From assembly GCF_046480435.1 (NCBI RefSeq), contig NZ_PKGC01000019.1: a stretch of 47,473 nucleotides of DNA; one strand, 5' to 3'. The notes under the pieces were generated by a model, which saw only the letters and a list, made by a program, of their open reading frames with translations, ran no database searches and was not told the origin of the DNA. The translations under genes were made by a program, and so were the position numbers. Positions 42,237-47,473 of this stretch are shown here, in pieces. Within the stretch, counting starts at the first letter, position 1; each line of letters opens with the position of its first letter. This stretch comes from Limnospira platensis (GTDB lineage Bacteria > Cyanobacteriota > Cyanobacteriia > Cyanobacteriales > Microcoleaceae).

Positions 42237-43250
42237 ATGGTAACAACAGGGACCAGTTGGCTAAAGCCCAACCGTGACAACTTTTTTAAGTATGCCTTCT
42301 TTCTTATACCGGGAATGACGGCGATCGCCATTACAATGGTGGAATTAGGTATATTAGGCGCTATTAAACCCGCCATAGCCAATACCTCCCCATTATCCCA
42401 GGTTAACCGGACCGCCACCCGCAGTTTGATGGTAGAGGAACTCCAGGGAAGAGTTACCATTAATGGTAACCCCGCCAGATTGGGCGATCGCTTAGGGGTG
42501 GGAGACGTGATCACAACCGGAAGGCGTGCGATCGCTATTTTACGAGTAGATAGCAATATCGGTGTTTTAGAATTAGCAGAAAACACCACCCTGGAAATTA
42601 GAAGCCTATCAGGACAACCAGGACTCGACCCTAACCAAGAAACAGTTGTTTTTATTTCCAAAGGTCGGGTTAGGTCTTCCATCGCCCGTTTTGTTAGCGC
42701 CCCATTCCGTAATTCTACCGCTTCTCAACCTCCCCAGGAAATCGCCGCCTTAAACTGGGAAGGAATATTTAGCCAAGACTCCCAAAACTCCGAAGAGTCT
42801 GTGGAAGCCTCCCCTTTTCGAGTAGAAACCCCTGTAACTGTCGCCGGAGTTAGGGGAACTTCCTTTGGGGTCGATGTTGGACCAGATGGTAAAACGGGTA
42901 TTAGCACCGTTGAAGGTATTGTCGGAACTTCCGCAGAGGGTGAAGAAACCCAAGTTAACAGACAAAAATTTTCCGTAGTTAACCTTAACCTACCCCCCAC
43001 TGTTCCTGATCTAACTCCACCTTTGTCTGCTTTACAAGTGTTTCAGGTAACGCGACTTAGCCCTAGGAGAGCTAGAATTGTAGGACAAGTAGATCCCATG
43101 GATATAGTTTATATTGATAATCGGGCGATCGTCACGGATTCCGAAGGTAAATTCGATTTAATCGCCCAACTCCCCCCGTCTCGCCGTTTCCGAATTGTGG
43201 TCAGAGGTCCTTCCGTCCGAGAAAGAGAATATTCTGTACCTGTTCCCTAA
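42237..43250 (+). CDS. FecR-domain exported protein
   Basis: A 337-residue protein. A hydrophobic signal or anchor lies at about residues 17-48 (FFLIPGMTAIAITMVELGIL). The FecR-like domain follows, with LQGRVTINGNPARLGDRLGV, GDVITTGRRAIAILRVDSNI and FISKGRVRSSIARFV. Two segments, ETPVTVAGVRGTSFGVDVG and a following ISTVEGIVGTSAEG, are typical of such periplasmic beta-rich domains. FecR domains occur in signal-transducing and surface proteins. An AGGA lies 3 bases before ATG 42237; a later ATG at 42315 would give a standard signal peptide. The divergent arrangement with the TPR-CHAT gene suggests a functional pair. Confidence 0.85.
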   Translation: MVTTGTSWLKPNRDNFFKYAFFLIPGMTAIAITMVELGILGAIKPAIANTSPLSQVNRTATRSLMVEELQGRVTINGNPARLGDRLGVGDVITTGRRAIAILRVDSNIGVLELAENTTLEIRSLSGQPGLDPNQETVVFISKGRVRSSIARFVSAPFRNSTASQPPQEIAALNWEGIFSQDSQNSEESVEASPFRVETPVTVAGVRGTSFGVDVGPDGKTGISTVEGIVGTSAEGEETQVNRQKFSVVNLNLPPTVPDLTPPLSALQVFQVTRLSPRRARIVGQVDPMDIVYIDNRAIVTDSEGKFDLIAQLPPSRRFRIVVRGPSVREREYSVPVP

Positions 43251-43495
43251 AATCCCCGTTAACATTTAACCCAGATAGACTATAGAGACAGGGTGAGTCC
43301 TTATGTGCTAAATACTGCCCGTAAAGCCTAATTAACCTACCCTGTCGCCGAAAAGCGATCGCCCAGTCCCTCAGCTTTTGGTCAACTTTAACTGTCCGGG
43401 TTCCACAAATTTCTCCAGAAATTGTGAACTAAATTCAAACCATCCACGTCAATAGAGACAAATCAATTAATTTAGCTCCGAGGATAATGTAAACT

Positions 43496-44146
43496 ATGTT
43501 CCACCAAAAACTCTACCGTTCTGCTACATCCATCTTCCTCACCCTCGGTTTAACTACTGGACTAGCAGCCCCCCTATTGCTACATCAAACCGTAGCCCGC
43601 GCTCAACAATTACCTGGTTCTCTACAACGGGAAAGAATTTCCGCCGGAACAACTATTCCCGTAGAATACCCAGGAGCTGAGAGAATCGTTCTCACCCCCA
43701 CAGAAACGACCGCTCTGACTATGGTAGTCGCCCGAGATATCCGCACTAACCAAGGACGGGTTTGGATACCCGCAGGAGCCGAAATTGTTGGGGAATTGCG
43801 ACCCGCTTCTGGTGGTTCCCAGTTTGTGGCTAATGAGGTGATTGTCAGCAATAATCGCCGATATCGTCTTGATGCTAATTCTAATGTTGTCACCCGCACG
43901 GAAACCGTCCGTCGTGGACCTTCTGCTGGTAATATCCTTAAAGGTGCTGCTGTGGGTGCGGCGGCGGCGGCGGCTTTGGCGGGGGTACTCGGAGATAAAG
44001 CGATCGCCACTGAGGAAGTCCTGGGCGGCGCGGGACTAGGGGCTCTGGCGGGAGTCTTCATTGGTCGCGGTCACGTGGATGTAGTTGTCATTCACCCAGA
44101 ACAAGATCTGACCCTGACAATGCGTTCAGATGTACTCTTCCGCTAA
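43496..44146 (+). CDS. Secreted glycine-rich conserved hypothetical protein
   Basis: A 216-residue protein. The signal peptide is SATSIFLTLGLTTGLAAPLL with a predicted Ala-x-Ala cleavage near ARAQQ. A beta-rich domain follows, with ISAGTTIPVEYPGAERIVLT and VWIPAGAEIVGELRPASGGS. A Gly/Ala-rich membrane-inserting segment (about 144-190, GNILKGAAVGAAAAAALAGV) resembles glycine-zipper motifs. Homologues are sometimes named TrbI/VirB10-like from the beta domain. No conjugation genes are nearby. It follows the FecR gene on the same strand after 245 bp. Confidence 0.72.
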   Translation: MFHQKLYRSATSIFLTLGLTTGLAAPLLLHQTVARAQQLPGSLQRERISAGTTIPVEYPGAERIVLTPTETTALTMVVARDIRTNQGRVWIPAGAEIVGELRPASGGSQFVANEVIVSNNRRYRLDANSNVVTRTETVRRGPSAGNILKGAAVGAAAAAALAGVLGDKAIATEEVLGGAGLGALAGVFIGRGHVDVVVIHPEQDLTLTMRSDVLFR

Positions 44147-44168
44147 AATAACCCAGAATAGTCAAAAA

Positions 44169-44266
44169 ACCCGGTTTCTCAACCTCACCCACCCACAACC
44201 TCAGAAACCGGGTGGCTAGGACTATCCTGCATCCTCACCCAAATCTTGCCAAGAAACCTGGTTTCT
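44169..44266. repeat. Cluster of AAACCCGGTTTCT hairpin repeats
   Basis: ACCCGGTTTCT (44169-44179) pairs perfectly with AGAAACCGGGT (44203-44213), and AGAAACC-T-GGTTTCT (44252-44266) is a near-perfect palindrome. They lie directly after the secreted glycine-rich gene and may act as terminators. The same half-site appears elsewhere in the window (23667, ~45555 and ~47410). Confidence 0.8.
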
Positions 44267-44412
44267 CATAGAAATGGGTCAGGGGTAGTCACAGACGCAG
44301 CAATGGTATTAGAGGCTAAATTGGCTTGTAGATTTGGCTGGCGGAAAGCTCTATCGAGCATCTTTAACCATCCTTCACAACTAGGGTCGCTAGATTTGGG
44401 AATAAAGTTCAT
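44266..44412 (-). CDS. Candidate 48-residue small protein
   Basis: On the minus strand ATG 44412 opens a 48-codon frame (MNFIPKSSDPSCEGWLKMLD ... TPDPFL) that ends with TGA at 44266-44268. A strong Shine-Dalgarno, GGGAGG (complement of 44420-44425), lies 7 bases before the ATG, which is rare among genes here. The stop touches the palindrome at 44252-44266, which could terminate the transcript. The product is soluble, has no known motif and could also be a remnant of a larger gene. It is too short for standard callers. Confidence 0.45.
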   Translation of the reverse strand: MNFIPKSSDPSCEGWLKMLDRAFRQPNLQANLASNTIAASVTTPDPFL

Positions 44413-44661
44413 GGGATGGCCTCCCGTGGTGCGATCGCCATTTCACCGGGTGCGATCGCCCTGAAGTGTCGCTCAAAGACGACAACGAGCCACTGGCTCT
44501 CGCCCATGAAAGTTGGCGGGTTGGAGTTCTGGAGCTAGTGGTGGGGGGTTTGGGTGGGAATGGCTGGCAAGAGTTCGTTAAGTTTCAGGTCTAGCTCCTG
44601 GGGTGCTGTATCTACTATTTTGCCTTCTGGAAACCCCACGGAGCGATCGCCAAGCATCTGG

Positions 44662-44702
44662 TTCAGACTTTAAGTAAATCGTTGTACAATAATGTTGTAC
44701 CA
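44662..44702 (+). promoter_or_regulatory. Promoter and YefM-type operator of the toxin-antitoxin pair
   Basis: TTGTACAA (44682-44689) with core TGTACA, and a second imperfect copy TTGTACCA (44695-44702), lie 15-35 bp before the antitoxin ATG. YefM-family antitoxins are known to bind paired palindromes with a TGTACA core. The first copy overlaps a possible -10 (TACAAT, 44685-44690), with a weak -35 (TTCAGA, 44662-44667) 17 bp upstream, so binding would block transcription. Confidence 0.7.
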
Positions 44703-44716
44703 GTTATCTAGCAAAA

Positions 44717-45004
44717 ATGATGTTAAGCAAAGAAACCACTTATTCTCAAGCGAGAATGAATTTAGCCACTATTTTGGATCAAGTGTGTGATGAACGTCAG
44801 ATTGTGGTCATTAAGCGCCGTAATGAGAAAAATGTGGCGTTAATTGCCCAAGATGAGCTAGAGAGTTTATTAGAATGTGTCTATTTACTGCGATCGCCCG
44901 AAAATGCGAAACGTTTATTTCGGGCTTTAGAATGGTCAGAAAATAGCACCGCCACTCCTCAAACGGTAGCTGAATTAAAAGAGGAGTTAGGAGTTGAGTC
45001 CTAA
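44717..45004 (+). CDS. Phd/YefM-family antitoxin
   Basis: A 95-residue antitoxin. TTYSQARMNLATILDQVCDE, IVVIKRRNEKNVALIAQDEL and LLECVYLLRSPENAKRLFRA match the YefM/Phd dimeric DNA-binding fold. The C-terminal part (WSENSTATPQTVAELKEELG) is the expected toxin-binding tail. Start codons at 44717 and 44720 are adjacent. It neutralises the downstream toxin and should repress its own operon through the TGTACA operator. Its last codons overlap the toxin start by 11 bases. Confidence 0.93.
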   Translation: MMLSKETTYSQARMNLATILDQVCDERQIVVIKRRNEKNVALIAQDELESLLECVYLLRSPENAKRLFRALEWSENSTATPQTVAELKEELGVES

Positions 45005-45317
45005 AAAGAAAAAACCAGCCAATGAAACCCCTAATCATCATATCTCGGGTTATTTTCCTGTATTTAGTCCCGATTTTAAAGCAGATTTAGCTTGGTGGTA
45101 TCGCACTGAACCCAAAAAAGGGGATAAAATCCTAGATTTAGTCGCAGATATCCTTAATGGTGAACCGTTTACCGGGTTAGGAAAACCTGAACCCCTAAAA
45201 TATATTGCCCCAGATACTGGGTCAAGACGCATTGATTTAGAGCATCGTTTAGTTTACAAAGTAACAGAAAATAAGGTTTATTTTTTACAAGCACGTTATC
45301 ATTATCAATCAGATTAA
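44994..45317 (+). CDS. Txe/YoeB-family mRNA-interferase toxin
   Basis: A 107-residue RelE-fold toxin. KADLAWWYRTEPKKGDKILD, GEPFTGLGKPEPLKYI, SRRIDLEHRLVYKV and YFLQARYHYQSD are the YoeB signature, including the catalytic-site Glu, Arg and His residues. YoeB toxins cut mRNA on the ribosome. The start is a TTG at 44994 with GAGGAG at 44981-44986 seven bases upstream, so the ribosome binding site lies in the antitoxin gene. The N-terminal 20 residues (SPKKKKPANETPNHHISGYF) extend beyond the usual ~84-residue length. Confidence 0.92.
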   Translation: MSPKKKKPANETPNHHISGYFPVFSPDFKADLAWWYRTEPKKGDKILDLVADILNGEPFTGLGKPEPLKYIAPDTGSRRIDLEHRLVYKVTENKVYFLQARYHYQSD

Positions 45318-45329
45318 ACTGAAAATAAT

Positions 45330-45524
45330 TTATTTTCCCTCAACGACATTGATGATATCTTCGGGCAAAGCAGAATCGAAATCATCGGCGACGACAAATT
45401 CTCCGGCAGATAATCCATAAGGTCGTAATTGCTGACTCGGAGGAATGGGTGTAATTTGGGCGATCGCCTCATGCGATCGCTGGGGGCGGGTTCGGTGAGT
45501 TGGCTGTTTTTTTTCCTGGCTGAT
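45330..45524 (-). pseudogene. Remnant of an antitoxin-like gene (C-terminal part only)
   Basis: On the minus strand one frame reads from just after a TAG (45525-45527) to a TAA at 45330-45332. The C-terminal part, QLRPYGLSAGEFVVADDFDS then ALPEDIINVVEGK, is a tail I associate with cyanobacterial DUF2281/VapB-like antitoxins. No start codon with a ribosome binding site and no N-terminal domain precede it. HIP1 octamers interrupt the upstream part. The family call is tentative. Confidence 0.5.
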
Positions 45525-45620
45525 CTAGGGATTTTCTTGCTCTCCACCCACATCCCATAAACCCAGTTTCTGCCCTAACCTTTGCCGCCTCACCCCAATC
45601 GCATTAACAAAGCCCCTTTA

Positions 45621-45830
45621 TCAACCCCTCAACCCGTGCAAACGCAGGAAATACACCCGTCCCAACCAATCCCCCCCTACCACCGTCACGCCATCAGCAG
45701 CAACCGCACAGGAAGCGATCGCACCATCCCCCGTAAAGGTCGCTAACATTTCCCCCGTAGCCAAATCCCATAGTTTCACAGTCTTATCCTCAGAGGCCGA
45801 AATCGCTCTTTTCCCGTCGGGGGCGATCGC
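45621..45830 (-). pseudogene. C-terminal fragment of a WD40-repeat protein
   Basis: The minus strand encodes AIAPDGKRAISASEDKTVKL-WDLATGEMLATF, then VVGGDWLGRVYFLRLHGLRG and a TGA at 45621-45623. This is the closing WD40 blade typical of NACHT/NB-ARC-WD40 proteins in filamentous cyanobacteria. The homology starts exactly at a HIP1 octamer (45823-45830); upstream, the same frame meets a TAA within four codons. No other blades precede it, so it is a broken gene remnant. Confidence 0.8.
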
Positions 45831-45961
45831 TCCATCTGTTTAGCGACATATTTTGCTTGTTGTTTTTCGGAATCGGTTAAGTCGGCAACCCCCACAAATC
45901 CCCACCGAATAAGTTGATTGATTTCATCTATCCTTCGGGCAAACTTCAAAAGCCGACTCAT
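45776..45961 (-). other. Possible chimeric short ORF at the WD40 junction
   Basis: From ATG 45961 a 61-codon frame reads MSRLLKFARRIDEINQLIRW, then GVADLTDSEKQQAKYVAKQM, before crossing into the WD40 fragment in a different frame. The first ~43 residues look protein-like, and the rest is a shadow of the WD40 remnant. It starts inside the 3' end of the retropepsin-like gene. It may be a truncated third gene of that operon, and support is weak. Confidence 0.25.
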
Positions 45962-46343
45962 GTCGATAAAAACACACCTTGAACTCTGCAAAGAAGTTCA
46001 TTTGTCCAAGAATAACGGGGACATCTCTCGATTCAGTCCAAGCAAACGCAAGTAGCACGGGAGGAAACTGAGCGATCGCACCTGATACCACCAAACCTCG
46101 TGAATCGCTTCGACCTAAATTCCCGCTTAAGGGGATTGAAACCGTCTGATTTTCCCAGATTGCCCCTAGTTGTAAACCTATCTCGTAGGGCAAAACATTG
46201 ACACTTGCGCCTGTATCTAGCAACGCAGTCACTTCCACAGAGCGATCGCCTAACGTGAGCGTCAAGGGTAAATAGGGCATGATGGCAGAGCGCCCAAGAC
46301 TATCAATGCGTTCGGTGAATGAATATCGTTGTCCATCAAGCAT
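45924..46343 (-). CDS. Retropepsin-like aspartyl protease family protein
   Basis: A 139-residue protein. ALLDTGASVNVLPYEIGLQL contains the D-T-G-A active-site motif at residues 43-46 followed by hydrophobic strands, and ILGQMNFFAEFKVCFY fits the C-terminal part of the retropepsin fold. Such single-domain proteases act as dimers. The substrate is unknown. The ATG at 46343 overlaps the TAA of the preceding small gene as TAATG, implying translational coupling. HIP1-type sites are internal. The order small protein then protease resembles a toxin-antitoxin layout, but this is only an analogy. Confidence 0.8.
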   Translation of the reverse strand: MLDGQRYSFTERIDSLGRSAIMPYLPLTLTLGDRSVEVTALLDTGASVNVLPYEIGLQLGAIWENQTVSIPLSGNLGRSDSRGLVVSGAIAQFPPVLLAFAWTESRDVPVILGQMNFFAEFKVCFYRHESAFEVCPKDR

Positions 46344-46600
46344 TAGATGCTACCTTCCTTTGCTGCCACCAGAAGATCCGACAAAGCCTGAACAGATGCG
46401 CTATCTGTTTGCGGCGACCATACCACTGCCTCAGTCGATGCAAGCTGCTCGAGCAACTCATTTGCTGAGTCAACTTCTCCGGTTAGTTCTAGGCTACACC
46501 CTTCCTCCTTAGCGACTGCCAAGAGGAGAAAGTGAAGCAGTCGAAGTTTATCTTGATGAGATAACTGATTAACGGTGGGTAACAGTTCGCTGAGTAACAT
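46343..46600 (-). CDS. Small helical protein coupled to the retropepsin-like protease
   Basis: An 85-residue protein of unknown function. MLLSELLPTVNQLSHQDKLR and LLHFLLLAVAKEEG form an N-terminal amphipathic helical region, seen also in small cyanobacterial antitoxin-like proteins (Q-L-S-x-x-D-K-L-x-L-L-x-x-L). The C-terminal half is acidic and Ala/Ser-rich. Its stop overlaps the start of the protease gene by one base (TAATG). It is either a partner, substrate or regulator of the protease. Confidence 0.68.
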   Translation of the reverse strand: MLLSELLPTVNQLSHQDKLRLLHFLLLAVAKEEGCSLELTGEVDSANELLEQLASTEAVVWSPQTDSASVQALSDLLVAAKEGSI

Positions 46601-46672
46601 AGAGTCGGCTCCGGGAAATGTGCTTCTCCATTATAGGTTTGACTGTCCTTGATGCTTTTATCGGATGGTTTT

Positions 46673-46687
46673 AGCAACCGGGTTGCT
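46673..46687. repeat. Palindrome AGCAACC-G-GGTTGCT
   Basis: A 15-base palindrome with 7-bp arms in the 172-bp gap between the small protein gene and parE. A related half-site (AATCGGGTTGCT) follows at about 46710. It looks like a variant of the AAACCCGGTTTCT repeat family and may be a terminator for the ParDE transcript. Confidence 0.65.
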
Positions 46688-46772
46688 TTCCCATCACCAC
46701 AAACCAGAAATCGGGTTGCTGGGGGTGATTGGTTTTGCCCCAAGCTGAGTAGAGAAGCCCGGTTACAGATTT

Positions 46773-47063
46773 TCAGATATTCAATGATTCTAGGTCTCGA
46801 TACCCATTAATGATGCGAACAATATCTATGCCGTCAGGCCGTGGAAGGTAAAATATGATGTAATTTTCCACAATCAAACCTCGGAGATTTGCTTTAATGT
46901 GACTGTAGTTTTTGCCCATGTTGGGAAATTGAGCAAACTGACGGCACTTATCCCGGACTTTTTCAAAAAATCTAATCGCTACGTCTGGGTTTATTGCCGA
47001 CAGGGATGCACAAATTTCGTCTAAGTCGGCTAGGGCAGCATCAGAGAATGAATAATTTCCCAT
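46773..47063 (-). CDS. ParE/RelE-family toxin
   Basis: A 96-residue toxin. YSFSDAALADLDEICASLSA, FEKVRDKCRQFAQFPNMGKN, LRGLIVENYIIFYLPRPDGI and VRIINGYRDLESL match the ParE branch of the RelE/ParE superfamily, whose characterised members poison DNA gyrase. The ATG at 47063 shares one base with the stop of the upstream antitoxin gene (TGATG), a translational coupling typical of toxin-antitoxin operons. Confidence 0.93.
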   Translation of the reverse strand: MGNYSFSDAALADLDEICASLSAINPDVAIRFFEKVRDKCRQFAQFPNMGKNYSHIKANLRGLIVENYIIFYLPRPDGIDIVRIINGYRDLESLNI

Positions 47064-47314
47064 CAGGAATCTTCAGTTTTTTGCTGTAAACGGTTCAGCA
47101 GTCGATTAAATACAAGTTCTCCATCTGTAACTTTTCCTTGTTGAATTTGGCTTTCCCCGATTTCGATTTGCTGGCGCAGTTCGGCTAAATATTGTTCTCT
47201 TTTATCTAATAGTTCCAAAGCGGCTAATATCAGTTCATCTGCTGACTGGTAGCCTCCCTGATTTAATTGCTGGGCAATCCGTTGTTCAATTTCTGGCGTA
47301 AGGGATAAACTCAT
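47063..47314 (-). CDS. ParD-family antitoxin
   Basis: An 83-residue antitoxin. MSLSLTPEIEQRIAQQLNQG and YQSADELILAALELLDKREQ give the ribbon-helix-helix DNA-binding part of ParD. The C-terminal helix (LRQQIEIGESQIQQGKVTDG) should wrap the toxin. It precedes parE in the transcript. GGAG lies about 11 bases before the ATG. The operator should lie in the ~120 bp upstream, but I could not pick a clear palindrome. Confidence 0.92.
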   Translation of the reverse strand: MSLSLTPEIEQRIAQQLNQGGYQSADELILAALELLDKREQYLAELRQQIEIGESQIQQGKVTDGELVFNRLLNRLQQKTEDS

Positions 47315-47437
47315 GGCGGCTCACTCCAATACAGATTAACTTGATTATCGTGCGATGTTCGGAGGGTTTCTCGGACAATCCTTGCCTCCTCACCCAAATT
47401 TAGCGCATAAACCCGGTTTCTCACCTCCCCTGCACCC

Positions 47438-47473
47438 TCACAGCCCCTCCAACCGCAGAAAATACACCCGCCC
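47438..47473 (-). CDS. C-terminal end of a WD40-repeat protein, cut by the window edge
   Basis: The last 36 bases encode GRVYFLRLEGL and a TGA on the minus strand. The sequence is nearly the same as the end of the WD40 fragment at 45621 (GRVYFLRLHGL), so a larger WD40 gene probably continues beyond the window. An AAACCCGGTTTCT half-site follows at about 47410. Confidence 0.7.
   Translation of the reverse strand, partial: GRVYFLRLEGL

Noticed and set aside
42221..42682. 154-codon N-terminal extension of the TPR-CHAT frame
   Set aside because: It lies opposite the fecR-like gene, lacks domain features, and a signal peptide begins cleanly at ATG 42220.
44246..44464. 72-codon plus-strand frame
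   Set aside because: Poor protein-like composition; the opposite strand holds a better small-gene candidate with a strong ribosome binding site.

Overview
The window reads as chromosomal DNA of a filamentous cyanobacterium. Photosynthesis-linked genes (psb28 and a thylakoid-lumen cyclophilin of the TLP40/CYP38 type) sit among many copies of the HIP1 octamer GCGATCGC. There are also several cyanobacterial families: DUF2949, DUF3082, PRC-barrel, TPR-CHAT with FecR, and NACHT-type WD40 tails. The gene mix and the repeats suggest an Arthrospira/Limnospira or related Oscillatoriales genome. That placement is an inference, since no rRNA or other taxonomic marker is present. I saw no tRNA, rRNA, CRISPR array, transposase or prophage gene.

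Left part (1-11.1 kb). Bases 1-735 are a tandem array of ~151-189 bp units that carry hairpin-forming repeats. A LarA-like (lactate-racemase family) gene follows, with its 5' end touching a partial repeat copy. It is convergent with an auxin-efflux-family permease, and a uronate-dehydrogenase-like SDR and a PsiE-like membrane protein come next. From 4605 to 11086 there is a compact signalling operon. It encodes a sugar-binding-type lipoprotein without permease, a hybrid histidine kinase whose extracellular Cache sensor carries an inserted peptidoglycan-binding domain, a GAF-class III adenylyl cyclase and a single-domain response regulator. I infer a ligand-to-cAMP relay; this is the most attractive candidate for an undescribed system here.

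Middle part (11.1-39.4 kb). This is mainly housekeeping: a PD-(D/E)XK-type nuclease-like protein, UbiB kinase, SMC, a PRC-barrel protein, Psb28, TrpC, a class V aminotransferase, RsmA/KsgA, IspE, enolase, a D-2-hydroxyacid dehydrogenase, RimM, a TolC-like outer-membrane protein, a 2Fe-2S ferredoxin, a UspA protein, a lumenal cyclophilin and a glutaminase. Less ordinary items are a 34-residue single-TM microprotein at 15968-16072, a ~0.68 kb hairpin-rich non-coding stretch upstream of ksgA, and a three-gene membrane/TPR/DUF2809 operon at 29.4-31.7 kb.

Right part (39.4-47.5 kb) is accessory. A TPR-CHAT protein with an intact His/Cys dyad is divergent from a FecR-domain protein, with only 16 bp between the start codons. 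Then come a secreted glycine-rich protein, a possible 48-residue ORF with a strong ribosome binding site, and a YefM/YoeB toxin-antitoxin pair with a TGTACA-type operator. Remnants of another antitoxin and of a WD40 protein follow, then a retropepsin-like protease translationally coupled to a small partner, a ParD/ParE pair, and the last 11 codons of another WD40 protein at the window edge. Hairpin repeats of the AAACCCGGTTTCT type are scattered through this part.
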